DNA of 64,000 nucleotides from Bdellovibrio sp. 22V (GCF_030169785.1 NZ_CP125854.1:3224001-3288000); one strand, 5' to 3'. Shown: positions 7,732 to 16,777, numbered from the stretch's first letter. Notes: generated from the sequence alone by a model not told the origin. Translations and numbers: made by a program.

Positions 7732-10688
7732 AAACACTGAACGATATCCTAGTTGTAAGCGCTTTTTTAACAGGGATCTTGAGCTCCCCTCAGGCCTTTG
7801 CTGACAAAATGAACGCAGAGACTCAGGATCTCGTTATCAAAAAGATGGAAAGAGTTCTTTCCGCAATGGAAAAGACCGACAACGCCTGGCTTTCAAGCCA
7901 ACAGCGTTTGGCGGATCTTCTTTCTGAAAGAGCCCGCACTCGTTTTATGAGTGAAATCGAAGCCGGCTGTGAAGGCTGCAAAGGCTCTAAAGACGACCGC
8001 CAAAAGGCCGTCAAAATTTACGAAACAATTCTGCAAGAAGTAAAAGTGAATGAGCACGGCCCGATTCTTTTTCAACTGGCGCATCTTTACGAGATGGCCG
8101 GCCAAAACGATAAAGCCATTGCTCTTTACGAAAGCATTATCAAAGATGCTAAAAAGAAAAATATTAATGCTGAAATCGTAACACGTTCTCGCGTTGGTTT
8201 GGGCGACCTCCTTTTCCAAAAAGGCCGTTTCGCTGATGCACGTGAACACTACAAGGTGGCTTTGAAGGATAAAAATCTTCAAAACCGTTATTTGACGATC
8301 TATAACGTCGCTTGGTGCGAATATAACACGGACAATTTAAAGGGCGCGATTGCGACCCTTGAAGACCTTTTAAGAAATCCCGAGATGATCCGTCGTGAAA
8401 CTGAAGACGGTTCTAAATACGATGCGCCTTTTCACACGGACATGCTTCGCGACCTTGCAACTTTCTATACGAAGCAAGACGTAACGACTCGTGAGATCAA
8501 CACGTTTGAAGCTCTTGCTCCGATTGAAAAGCGTAAAGACTTGATGTTGTACTTTGCTAAAGAAACGGACCGTATCGGTCAAAAAAAACCGGCCCAAGAA
8601 ATCATGAGCCGTTACTTGGCTGACAATGCTCTTTCCAAAGAAGAGCGTATCGAAGCTTCCATTCAGTTAGCGCAAATCAATTACGATCGCGGCAACACAA
8701 AAGAATCCGTTACTGAATTCGGAAAAGCCGCCGCCGCTTTGCAAAAGTCCGGTTGTTCTGGTGACAAGTGCGAAGAACTGCAAAAGACGATGAAACGTTA
8801 TGTAACGGAACTTCACCGCTCTAAAAAATTGAAACCTGATCAAGATTTGATGAGCGCTTATTTGACTTACAATAAAACCTTCCCTGCCGATATGGAGATG
8901 ACTCAACGTGGGGCCTCTGTTGCGATGGAAATGAGCAACTTCCCTGTAGCAGTGGCTTTGTACCGCACTGTCAGCGAAAGCCGTTCTTTCTCGCAAAAAG
9001 AACGCGAAGAAGCTTTGTTGAACGAAGTTTCCGCGGCGGAAAAATCAAAAAATCCTTCTTTGCAAAGAGACGCCTACATTCACTATTTGAAGTATGCTCC
9101 ACGCAATGCCAAGTCGTTTGAAGTAAAATACCAGCTCGCATACTTGAGCTACCAACAAAAACAATACGCGGATGCAGCCGAATCTTTCGAAGACCTTGCG
9201 AAAGATAAAAACGGAACTGCAGATCTTCGTAAAAAAGCCGCGGATCTTTCACTAGACGCTTTGGCGCAATTGAAAAACGAAAAAGTTTTGGAAGATCTTG
9301 CTTGGGATTACTCTGAGATTTTTCCGCAGGCTCGTGCGGAATTCGAAGGTATCGCGCGTAAATCCTTGATGAACCGCGTGGCTCGTGTTGCGAATGACTC
9401 TCGCTCTAGCTCTTCGGATCTTAAAAAAGCTTTGGCTTCTTTGGATGCCGATAAAGTGAAAAATGCCAGCAGCGCGGAAAAGATTCTTTTCTATAACAAC
9501 CAAAGCGTTCTTGCAAAAAAGCTTGATGATGAAAAGACTTATATCGCGGCTTTGACTTCGCTGATGGCCGTTCCTGGTTTGACTTCCGAGCAACGTGAAA
9601 ATGCGTTGGAGCAAATGACAGGTTACTACGAGAAAAAATTAGATTTCAAAAACGCTTATGTTACGGCTTTGCGTTTGCAGAATGCGAAAATCTCTGAAAA
9701 GGAAAAAGAATTCCGTCTTGGAACTTTAGCGGACCTCGCGGGTCTTGATGCTTCCAAACACTATCGTCGCGCTTTGGATGCGGGACTTCGCGGAGAAAGA
9801 TCTTTGATCGTTCGTTCCCGCCTGGTTTTGACTTCTTCGAACCCGGCTCGCGAATTAAAAACGCAAGCACGTGAGTTGAAACAACGCCCGGCTCTTCTAA
9901 ATGAAACAGCTTTATTGGTGTATGCGCAAACGGGCGACGCTTCTTCCATCAAGTCCGTTCTTGAGATGAAAGAAATGCGTAAACAGTCGGCTCCCCTGTT
10001 TATCAAAAAACAAGCGTTCTATACAAAAGCGCAAGAGACTCGGGCTAAAATTGCTGACAGCTATTTAAGTTCAAACAATGATCGCGCTTTGCAAAAATCC
10101 ATTGCTGCGCGTGTCGCCCTTCTTAAAAAAGCGGATGCTCTTTTGGCGGAAAGTTTGCCTTTAAAAGACGTCACGGCGCAGATGATGGCTTTGGCGATCG
10201 TTTCTTATGAGAACGAACGTATGGTGCGTGACCTGGCTTCGTTGCCTCTTCCGGAAAAACTGTCTCCACAAGAACAAAGACAATACATCTCATTGCTTAA
10301 AGCTCAGTCGAAACCGTTCTTGTACAAGGCTCGCGTAGCTCAGCAGAAACAACAAGAAATCTGGAATAGATCTCCGGGTCTTGCGCAGACTTTGCGTGAT
10401 TTCAAAGTGGCTCGTCCTGAAATTCGCAATTTGTTGGCTCGTGAGCTGACTTTGCTCAATCAGATTCCAGGTAAAGGCCCTATGAAAACAGCTTTGGAAG
10501 ACGCCTTGGACGAGAGACAACTTTCGTCACGTGATTTAGTGTCTGCGCGCCAATCAGTTGCAGCTGACCCTGCAAATATCCGCAGTATTGAAAATTTGAA
10601 ACTCATAGAGACCAAAATTGGCCACCCTCTTATGCCTGCTTACTTGGAAGCGCGTATAAGCCATCTCCAGAGAGGAAAAAGCCTATGA
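7728..10688 (+). CDS. Large periplasmic TPR protein, GltD/AgmU-like
   Basis: A 986-residue exported helical-repeat protein: signal peptide at residues 1-25 (cleavage after AFA), then a long array of tetratricopeptide-type repeats (for example FQLAHLYEMAGQNDKAIALYE near 110-130, and AYLSYQQKQYADAAESFEDL near 470-490). Just before the array is a CxxC motif, Cys81 and Cys84 in GCEGCKGSKDD, with more cysteines near 345 (SGCSGDKCEE). By size and place it resembles the large TPR protein of the Myxococcus gliding complex (GltD/AgmU), but one-to-one orthology is inference. It overlaps both neighbours by 4 bp. Confidence 0.72.
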   Translation: MKTLNDILVVSAFLTGILSSPQAFADKMNAETQDLVIKKMERVLSAMEKTDNAWLSSQQRLADLLSERARTRFMSEIEAGCEGCKGSKDDRQKAVKIYETILQEVKVNEHGPILFQLAHLYEMAGQNDKAIALYESIIKDAKKKNINAEIVTRSRVGLGDLLFQKGRFADAREHYKVALKDKNLQNRYLTIYNVAWCEYNTDNLKGAIATLEDLLRNPEMIRRETEDGSKYDAPFHTDMLRDLATFYTKQDVTTREINTFEALAPIEKRKDLMLYFAKETDRIGQKKPAQEIMSRYLADNALSKEERIEASIQLAQINYDRGNTKESVTEFGKAAAALQKSGCSGDKCEELQKTMKRYVTELHRSKKLKPDQDLMSAYLTYNKTFPADMEMTQRGASVAMEMSNFPVAVALYRTVSESRSFSQKEREEALLNEVSAAEKSKNPSLQRDAYIHYLKYAPRNAKSFEVKYQLAYLSYQQKQYADAAESFEDLAKDKNGTADLRKKAADLSLDALAQLKNEKVLEDLAWDYSEIFPQARAEFEGIARKSLMNRVARVANDSRSSSSDLKKALASLDADKVKNASSAEKILFYNNQSVLAKKLDDEKTYIAALTSLMAVPGLTSEQRENALEQMTGYYEKKLDFKNAYVTALRLQNAKISEKEKEFRLGTLADLAGLDASKHYRRALDAGLRGERSLIVRSRLVLTSSNPARELKTQARELKQRPALLNETALLVYAQTGDASSIKSVLEMKEMRKQSAPLFIKKQAFYTKAQETRAKIADSYLSSNNDRALQKSIAARVALLKKADALLAESLPLKDVTAQMMALAIVSYENERMVRDLASLPLPEKLSPQEQRQYISLLKAQSKPFLYKARVAQQKQQEIWNRSPGLAQTLRDFKVARPEIRNLLARELTLLNQIPGKGPMKTALEDALDERQLSSRDLVSARQSVAADPANIRSIENLKLIETKIGHPLMPAYLEARISHLQRGKSL

Positions 10689-10960
10689 AATCAGCACTAA
10701 CTTTGGCCCTCGTTTTGCTACTTTCCCAGGTGTCGTTGGCCTCGGGAAAATCCGCTAAAAACGGAAAAGCCGATAAACCAGTCGCGAAAAAATCTCAGCT
10801 TGGAACCTCTTTCAGATTTAGCGGTTCCTCCCTTCGCGGAAAGTATCAGACTTCGATGGGAACAGCGGCGACGGTGGAAAACGACAAACTTTTAGAAGAT
10901 CTTTTGAAAGGCCGTACTCAGTTTGAGGATCGCCAGGAAAAAGAAACAGAACGTAACTAA
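10685..10960 (+). CDS. Small exported protein in the gliding-type operon
   Basis: A 91-residue protein: signal peptide MKSALTLALVLLLSQVSLA, a lysine-rich linker, then a short block GTSFRFSGSSLRGKYQ and an acidic, charged C-terminus. No known domain is recognised. It overlaps the TPR gene by 4 bp and lies 11 bp before the TonB-like gene, so it is probably a small periplasmic part of the same machine. Calling it a counterpart of one of the small Glt proteins would be guesswork. Confidence 0.6.
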   Translation: MKSALTLALVLLLSQVSLASGKSAKNGKADKPVAKKSQLGTSFRFSGSSLRGKYQTSMGTAATVENDKLLEDLLKGRTQFEDRQEKETERN

Positions 10961-10971
10961 GGGTAAACGAT

Positions 10972-12201
10972 ATGAGCGCAGCGAAACTTCTGATTCTTGA
11001 AAACACTCTCGGCCAAAAGGTTCGCACTTTTGCGGTTCACGCTGATTCTATGAATCTGGTGTACCTCAAAGACAGTCGCCGCGTTGAAGCCTTTACTGAC
11101 TTAAACGAACTTAACGAAAACGGCATTCCTTACACTCTTCTTCAAGAGATTCAACTTTCGCAACTTTCCGAAGAAGGTCTTGTTCTGCAAGGTTTGGGTC
11201 GCGTTCGCGCCTTCCCCGCAAACGGCGTACAAAACAGCCCGACGCACACTTTGGCGGAAGAACAAGACGAAGAGCAACTGAAAACAATCCTGCAAAAGAC
11301 AACTGCAGGACACATGATCGCGATCTTTGTATTGCTTTTGGGTTCATGGGTTTACACAAACTATTTCATGAAAACTTCAGAGCCACCTCTTGTAACGATT
11401 ATGCTTCCACAAGAAGAACCGCCTGTGAAAACTCAGCCTGAGGCGCGTCCTCATGTGAAAGTTTCTAAAACTAAAATCAAGCAATCCAACAAAGTCTATC
11501 GTCCTGTTGCTAAAAAAATTAAAAGCAAGCCTTACAAAGTGAACACGGCAAAAGCGAAAGACGTTCGCCGTGTTGGAGCTTTGGCGGCTCTTGGCGGTTT
11601 GAAAAACGGCGCTATGGACGCTGAAGGTTTGGATATGCAATCTCTTAAAAACATCCGCGCGGCTGGTAAGGGCGCTGGTGGTGGCGGTATCGGAAACGCG
11701 GGTCGCGGTGGCGCGCGCGGATACATGCCGGGCAACGGTTTGATCGCGGGTTCTGCCGGTGAAGGCGCTCGTGCTCAAGGAGCTGGTGGTTACGGAACGA
11801 AGGGTTCCGGTGGCGGCCGTGCTGGTTATGGAAAGATCTCTTTAGTTGGTGGCACTTCGGCCGTCAGTCTTCCCCTTGATGAAGAAGTCGTTGTTGAAGG
11901 TGGTCTTGACCAAGATCAAATCCAAGCTGTTATCAACCGCAACAGAGGTCAAATTACTTATTGTTATGAAAAAGGCTTGCAAGGCCAACCTACTTTGGGC
12001 GGTCGCGTGGCCGTGAGCTTCGTGATCGGCGCTGCCGGCAAAATCACGACGGCAAAAGTGGCAGAGACTTCTTTAGGTTCTCGTATGGTTGAAAACTGCA
12101 TGTTGCAAAAAATGAGAACATGGCAGTTCCCTCGCCCGGTTGGCAAAGTGAATGTTGACGTTCTTTATCCGTTCGAACTTTCTCGCGTGAGCGCTCGTTA
12201 A
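10972..12201 (+). CDS. TonB-like protein with AgmX/PglI-type C-terminal domain, GltG/GltJ-like
   Basis: A 409-residue trans-envelope protein. Residues 1-105 form a cytoplasmic domain of FHA-like size, though no FHA signature is clear. One membrane helix lies at about 115-133, then a Pro/Lys-rich stretch (135-185) and a glycine-rich tether (about 220-285). The C-terminal domain (about 310-405) has the AgmX/PglI pattern: INRNRGQITYCYEKGL, GRVAVSFVIGAAGKI and WQFPRPVGKVNVDVLYPF, with one cysteine in each half. In Myxococcus such proteins connect the Agl motor to outer-membrane parts. This domain is the strongest single pointer to the Glt identity of the operon. Confidence 0.83.
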   Translation: MSAAKLLILENTLGQKVRTFAVHADSMNLVYLKDSRRVEAFTDLNELNENGIPYTLLQEIQLSQLSEEGLVLQGLGRVRAFPANGVQNSPTHTLAEEQDEEQLKTILQKTTAGHMIAIFVLLLGSWVYTNYFMKTSEPPLVTIMLPQEEPPVKTQPEARPHVKVSKTKIKQSNKVYRPVAKKIKSKPYKVNTAKAKDVRRVGALAALGGLKNGAMDAEGLDMQSLKNIRAAGKGAGGGGIGNAGRGGARGYMPGNGLIAGSAGEGARAQGAGGYGTKGSGGGRAGYGKISLVGGTSAVSLPLDEEVVVEGGLDQDQIQAVINRNRGQITYCYEKGLQGQPTLGGRVAVSFVIGAAGKITTAKVAETSLGSRMVENCMLQKMRTWQFPRPVGKVNVDVLYPFELSRVSAR

Positions 12202-12215
12202 GAGGAGATGTGAAT

Positions 12216-13229
12216 ATGAAAAACACCCAAACTCTTATCCCCGTTTTAGCTTTGTCGCTCCTCGCAGGATGTGGCGAATACAGCAAGGACCCGGTTCCTG
12301 AGCTTCAAAAAATGCGTGAAAACGCGAAAGTTCAGATTCAACAAGGTCCTGACAAAGCTCGCGAGATTGTTAAGACCGAAATCGTCGAAAAAGAAGTTGT
12401 TGTTGTAAAGGAAGAATCCACGATCGACGAAAAGTTCATCGTGATCACTCCTGATCCACAAATGACTTTCAATGAAGGCCAAACAAGTCAGTTTAAAATC
12501 CGCGCACGCGTTCTTGTTCCTGGCATCGAAGTAAAGTTGACGGCAGCAGGTCTTCCTGAAGGCGCTCGCCTTGAAAGATCGCAAAAAGAAAAAGATCTTT
12601 ATCTTTTGACTTGGACTCCGGCTCTTTACTCTATCCCTGCAAACTATGCGATGAAGTCTTACCCTGTGAAAATCACGGCGGAGGTTACTTCTGCGAACAA
12701 TCAAGCGGAAGCTGATAAACTTAAAGGCCTTGTGCGTGAAAAAGAAGTGAATTTGTTCTTGTTCCGCAACCAGGAAGTGCCTTCTGAATTGGCTGTTGCA
12801 GGTTTAACTCAGGAAGTGAACGAAGGAACTTTGGTGCCTTTCACGATCACGGTAAAAGTACCGGGCATCGACGACAAAACGCCAGTGAAACCGACTTTGG
12901 TTGTCTCCTACGATGCTGTCAGCTACACAGCGGGTAATAGCTTTCTTGAATTGGATGGCGCTCGTTACGTGATGCTTGATGCGACTAAGAAAGACGCTGA
13001 ATACCTTGGCGACTCTAAATGGAAATTCACACGCGTTTTCGACACGAAAAACATTTCTGTTCAACCTCAGCTTGCAAAAGACGGAACTGTTTTAGCTGGC
13101 GCTGACGGGACTCGCGTTCGTTTGAGCTTTAAAGTTTACAGCCCCTACGGTCTTTCGACGCCTGAATCATTGACTCAGGTTAAAATCCGCTACGCTCAAC
13201 CTGTAACCACTCCGGAGGTTGCAAAATGA
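12216..13229 (+). CDS. Lipoprotein of the gliding-type operon
   Basis: A 337-residue predicted lipoprotein: signal ending in the lipobox LLAGC, then an acidic/basic helical segment (DKAREIVKTEIVEKEVVVVKE) that could be a coiled coil, and two Ig-like or cadherin-like beta domains (about 85-175 and 190-325; note VTPDPQMTFNEGQTSQF-type and GLTQEVNEGTLVPFTI strands). The ATG at 12216 is well placed after AGGAG; a GTG two codons upstream is possible. Its place before the beta-barrel gene recalls GltK before GltB/GltA in Myxococcus; orthology is not shown. The gene overlaps the next by 4 bp. Confidence 0.65.
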   Translation: MKNTQTLIPVLALSLLAGCGEYSKDPVPELQKMRENAKVQIQQGPDKAREIVKTEIVEKEVVVVKEESTIDEKFIVITPDPQMTFNEGQTSQFKIRARVLVPGIEVKLTAAGLPEGARLERSQKEKDLYLLTWTPALYSIPANYAMKSYPVKITAEVTSANNQAEADKLKGLVREKEVNLFLFRNQEVPSELAVAGLTQEVNEGTLVPFTITVKVPGIDDKTPVKPTLVVSYDAVSYTAGNSFLELDGARYVMLDATKKDAEYLGDSKWKFTRVFDTKNISVQPQLAKDGTVLAGADGTRVRLSFKVYSPYGLSTPESLTQVKIRYAQPVTTPEVAK

Positions 13230-13975
13230 AAACAATGAATCTTTTGACGGTCGCTGTTCTCGCTTGCTCTCTTTTCGCAGTTTCAGCTCAAGCCGCTTCT
13301 GCGAAAAGCAGAACTTCTGCAAAAACAATCAATGCCTCTGAAGACATCGACTCTTTGGGTGGCAATAAAGAATTGATGGAAATGGCAGAGAAAGTGAAAT
13401 CAACAAGCCGTTCGCGCATCGTGCAAGAGCGTATCGTTGACCGCCGCAATACTCTGGAATTCGGTCTTTCTTACGGAAGCACGTTCGGTGGCGATGCTTA
13501 TTTGAAAACACAAAGTTTGGGCGTGGCTGTGGATTACCACATCACTCCCCGCTGGTCTTTGGGCGTTCGTTATTACGATTTCGGTAGCAGCCTGACAAGT
13601 GAAGGTCAGCGTGTTTTTGATGAAGCTCGTGCCGCTTACAATGCTGGTGGCCGCGCGAATATCGTAGATGTCGACTATCCACTTAATGCGACGATGGCTG
13701 TTGTGAACTGGTATCCTATTTACGGTAAAACCAGCTTTTATGACATGGGCGTTACGCAGTTTGATATTTACCTTCTTGCTGGTGGCGGCTCCATCACTCT
13801 TTCCAGCGGCAACACGTCTATCTTGACTGGTGGCGTGGGTATCGGCGCGTGGATGACAAAACATCTTTCTGCGCGTGCGGAAGTTCGCTACCAAAAATAT
13901 GAAGATCAAATCGTAACAGGTTCCCGCTCTTTGGATACTGTTGTTGGCTCTCTTGGTCTTGGATGGATTTTATGA
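13226..13975 (+). CDS. Outer-membrane beta-barrel protein, GltA/GltB-like
   Basis: A 249-residue exported protein: signal peptide to about residue 24 (VSAQA/A), a helical periplasmic stretch to about 70, then alternating amphipathic strands (TLEFGLSYGSTFGGDAYL, SLGVRYYDFGSSL, ARAEVRYQKYED) ending at the extreme C-terminus in LGLGWIL, as expected for a small outer-membrane barrel. In the Myxococcus machine, GltA and GltB are barrels of this size. It overlaps both the lipoprotein and the following TPR gene by 4 bp. Confidence 0.72.
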   Translation: MKTMNLLTVAVLACSLFAVSAQAASAKSRTSAKTINASEDIDSLGGNKELMEMAEKVKSTSRSRIVQERIVDRRNTLEFGLSYGSTFGGDAYLKTQSLGVAVDYHITPRWSLGVRYYDFGSSLTSEGQRVFDEARAAYNAGGRANIVDVDYPLNATMAVVNWYPIYGKTSFYDMGVTQFDIYLLAGGGSITLSSGNTSILTGGVGIGAWMTKHLSARAEVRYQKYEDQIVTGSRSLDTVVGSLGLGWIL

Positions 13976-15006
13976 TGAAGTCAGTTTTCGCTCTTAGCAC
14001 AATCGCGCTTCTTGTCTGCGGCTTGAACTCTCGAGCAATCGCCGCTGACCGCGTTTCGACAGCGGACTGGGCGAAAAACTGGGCTCGTTCTGCAACTGCG
14101 AACAAAGCCTTTTCTACTTCGGATATCGAGAAGAAAGCACTTGGATCTTGCAGCGACTGCGAGAATAAATCTTCTTTAAGAAAAGCCCGTCAGCTTTTTG
14201 CTAAAGGCCAGTTCGATGCTGCGATTTCCTCTTACAATGAAATTCCTCGGGGCAACACTTACTGGTTGTCGGCTGTAGAAGAAAAAGGCTGGGCGTATTT
14301 CCGTCAGGAAAACTACGAAAAAGCTTTGGCGCAAACGAAGACTTTGTTGGCTCCACAGTTTGCAGAGATTTCTAATTCTGAAGCCTTCTTATTGCAGTCT
14401 TTAACTCAATTAAAGATTTGCGATTACAAAGGTGTTTTTGAAACTCACCAGATTTTCAAAGAAAAACAAAAGAACCGTATCATGGAAGTTCAGAAACTTG
14501 CGAAGTCCGGCTGGAACGACGCTTTGACACAAGTTCTTAAAAAAGCGGATCAGTTCCCTTTGACTTTGGATGATATGGGCGACGCGGTTCAACGCCTGCC
14601 TCTTTTGATTTACAAAGATGTGGAGTTTCAAAAGCAAGCTTTGCGTTTTAAAGCTTCTGAAAAAGCGATTTACCAAGTGGAGTCTCCACGTTTGAAAAAT
14701 GTTTTGGAGAAAGCTAATACAGATGCTTTCCTCGCTCTCAAAAAACGTGTGCAGGAATTGGCTCAGGAAGAAACGAACGAAAACTTCGTGATCATTCAAA
14801 AGTTGAATCTTGTCGAAGTTGAAGCCATCCAACGTGTTCACACTGACATGAACATGGCAGAGGCTTTGTACAACGAAAATAAATTTAAAGACGTTCAGGA
14901 CGACAAATTGGTCTTTATGGATGATGGCAGACCTTGGATCGACGAACTTGATAAGTTCGAAGTGGCATCGAAAGCATGCGCTAAAGGGATCAGGAGGAAG
15001 ATGTGA
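13972..15006 (+). CDS. Exported TPR-like protein, GltC-like position
   Basis: A 344-residue protein starting at the ATG in an ATGATG overlapping the previous stop (the second ATG is equally possible). The signal peptide ends near AIAA. A CxxC pair in GSCSDCENKSS lies at about residues 60-63, followed by TPR-like helices (KARQLFAKGQFDAAISSYNEI). The same CxxC-then-TPR order occurs in the 986-residue protein of this operon. The rest is helical with a single late cysteine. Position after the barrel gene recalls GltC of Myxococcus. Stop and next start overlap (ATGTGA). Confidence 0.62.
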   Translation: MMKSVFALSTIALLVCGLNSRAIAADRVSTADWAKNWARSATANKAFSTSDIEKKALGSCSDCENKSSLRKARQLFAKGQFDAAISSYNEIPRGNTYWLSAVEEKGWAYFRQENYEKALAQTKTLLAPQFAEISNSEAFLLQSLTQLKICDYKGVFETHQIFKEKQKNRIMEVQKLAKSGWNDALTQVLKKADQFPLTLDDMGDAVQRLPLLIYKDVEFQKQALRFKASEKAIYQVESPRLKNVLEKANTDAFLALKKRVQELAQEETNENFVIIQKLNLVEVEAIQRVHTDMNMAEALYNENKFKDVQDDKLVFMDDGRPWIDELDKFEVASKACAKGIRRKM

Positions 15007-16247
15007 GAAACGTCATCATCGTCGCAATTTACGTAACGGCTTATATGCTTGTTTCAGCGTGCAGTCCTGAGTCCGCGACTCTGCGTGCGGAAAAACCTTT
15101 GATACAGCCGGAAGTTGTCATTCCCCAGTATGAAAAAACAGCTCCGCAAACTTTCGAGTGGATCACTGAAGACGGCGGTCAAAGCCAGCTTGAGTTCAAT
15201 CCCCAAGTGGATATTTTGTTTGTAACGGATAACTCTGACAGTATGAAATCCGCGCAAGAGAATTTGATCCGTAACATCGACAAGTTCACTGCGGGTATTT
15301 TGAAAAACCGTATGATTGACTATCATATCGGTGTGATTTCTGTTTGGGACAGCTCTGATCGCTATACGCAAACCAAAAAAGATCAATACCAAATGGGTGA
15401 TCTTCGTTTGATCAAAAATACCAAAGGCCAAACTTCGACAACGCGTCGTTTTGTTGCTAAAAGAGATCAAAATCCTGCGTTGATCGCGGCGTCCTTGCAT
15501 ATCGGTGTAACGCCTTATGCTCAAGGCGGTCCCGAGTTCGAAGAAATGTTTTCTCCTCTTGCGGCGGCTCTGGAAAAGACCGGCCGTGGCGCTACAAATG
15601 AAGACTTCTTCCGTCCTGACGCCCAGCTTGTTGTCGTTCTTTTGACGGATGCCGATGACTCTTCAAAAAGCATTACTCCTGAAGAAATGGCGCAAAAGCT
15701 GATCGCTTTTAAAGGCGGTCGCGCCGAGAAGGTGTCTGCTTACGGTGTGCTTGTACGTCCACAAGATCCTGACACTTACAAAGACTGGGATTTGAAAGTT
15801 CACCCTAAGTATCATCCCGAGTGCTTCGATATGTCGCAAAAGACTCCGAAGAACAACGGCACTTGTACAGGGTTCGGTCCCGAGCGTTTAGAAAAGTTCA
15901 TCGTCGCGGCCAACCAAAATGAAGGCACGCCCGATCAAATTCGCGCGAAACACATCATGAGTATCGTGAGCCCTAAGTTCGGGGAAGATTTGGCGAAGAT
16001 CGGTTCTGACATCACTGTAAAGACTTTGGAAAAAGATATTTTCTTAAGCCAACGTCCTCGCGTGCAAAACGGTCAGTTGATGGTTCGTGTTCGTTACGGA
16101 AAACAAGTGATCCCGCAAAGAGCGAAAGGCGGATGGTTGTACAATCCTGAAGACAACTCCATCCATCTTTCCGGCGACATCAACTATGAATACGTTGAAG
16201 GCGCGCGTTTTTCTGTGGACCTGGTTCCTTTGACTTTGAAACAGTAA
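15003..16247 (+). CDS. Lipoprotein with a von Willebrand factor A domain
   Basis: A 414-residue predicted lipoprotein that starts at a GTG overlapping the previous stop; the lipobox is LVSAC (Cys20). The VWA domain spans about 68-290: the first strand VDILFVTDNSDSM carries a MIDAS-like DxSxS motif, and VVVLLTDADDSSKS supplies the later aspartates. VWA domains bind protein ligands through a metal ion. Surface VWA adhesins are known in gliding (CglB of Myxococcus is a VWA-type lipoprotein), so an adhesin linked to the machine is a sensible inference. This is the last gene of the operon; a terminator follows. Confidence 0.75.
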   Translation: MRNVIIVAIYVTAYMLVSACSPESATLRAEKPLIQPEVVIPQYEKTAPQTFEWITEDGGQSQLEFNPQVDILFVTDNSDSMKSAQENLIRNIDKFTAGILKNRMIDYHIGVISVWDSSDRYTQTKKDQYQMGDLRLIKNTKGQTSTTRRFVAKRDQNPALIAASLHIGVTPYAQGGPEFEEMFSPLAAALEKTGRGATNEDFFRPDAQLVVVLLTDADDSSKSITPEEMAQKLIAFKGGRAEKVSAYGVLVRPQDPDTYKDWDLKVHPKYHPECFDMSQKTPKNNGTCTGFGPERLEKFIVAANQNEGTPDQIRAKHIMSIVSPKFGEDLAKIGSDITVKTLEKDIFLSQRPRVQNGQLMVRVRYGKQVIPQRAKGGWLYNPEDNSIHLSGDINYEYVEGARFSVDLVPLTLKQ

Positions 16248-16273
16248 TTTAAACTCACAGGACGTTTTTGATT

Positions 16274-16300
16274 AAGGGAAGCCTCGGCTTCCCTTTTTTA
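16274..16300 (+). terminator. Rho-independent terminator after the gliding-type operon
   Basis: A 9-bp stem (AGGGAAGCC at 16275-16283 with GGCTTCCCT at 16286-16294), a very short loop and a run of six T. It ends the ten-gene operon and lies just outside the convergent dtd gene. Confidence 0.88.
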
Positions 16301-16304
16301 TATA

Positions 16305-16739
16305 TTAAACTTCTATGATTAAAGTGACGGGCCCATCGTTGAGCAGACTGACTTTCATATCAGCGCCAAAGACACCGCCAAATGTGGGAACCTGGGCGGC
16401 GCTCAACTCCAACGCTTTATTATACATAAGCTCCGCCTTGGCCGGCTCTTCCGCGCCGATAAAGCTAGGCCGATTTCCCTTCGAGGCATCTCCCAAAAGA
16501 GTGAACTGAGAAACCAACAGATGCTCCCCGCCTACGTCTTTAAGCGAGAGATTCATTTTGCCATTTTCATCAGGAAAAATCCGCAGCGCCAAAATTTTGG
16601 AAATCATTTTTTGCAGTTGTTCTTCGGTATCACCTTTAGCCACTCCTAAAAGCGTCAGGAACCCTTTTTGAATCGAGGAAATTTCTTTCCCCTCAACAAC
16701 AACAAATGCATTTTGAACTCTTTGAACAACGGCTTTCAT
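16305..16739 (-). CDS. dtd: D-aminoacyl-tRNA deacylase
   Basis: Homodimeric cytoplasmic proofreading enzyme that removes D-amino acids, and glycine from mis-charged tRNA-Ala. At 144 residues it is family length. The N-terminus [15 protein letters not shown], the active-site motif [10 protein letters not shown] and the C-terminal [11 protein letters not shown] are the DTD signatures. It lies downstream of infC on the same strand, separated by 196 bp that hold two degenerate GGTACC-type elements and a strong hairpin, so it is probably transcribed separately. Confidence 0.95.
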   Translation of the reverse strand: MKAVVQRVQNAFVVVEGKEISSIQKGFLTLLGVAKGDTEEQLQKMISKILALRIFPDENGKMNLSLKDVGGEHLLVSQFTLLGDASKGNRPSFIGAEEPAKAELMYNKALELSAAQVPTFGGVFGADMKVSLLNDGPVTLIIEV

Positions 16740-16777
16740 AAGAAAATCATGTCATAAAGTCGGCGCGATGTAGACGT

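Noticed and set aside
6071-16247. Tol-Pal or TonB-ExbBD identity for the stator operon
   Set aside because: tolA, tolB and pal are absent, two TolR-like genes are present, and the TonB-like protein has the AgmX/PglI-type end.
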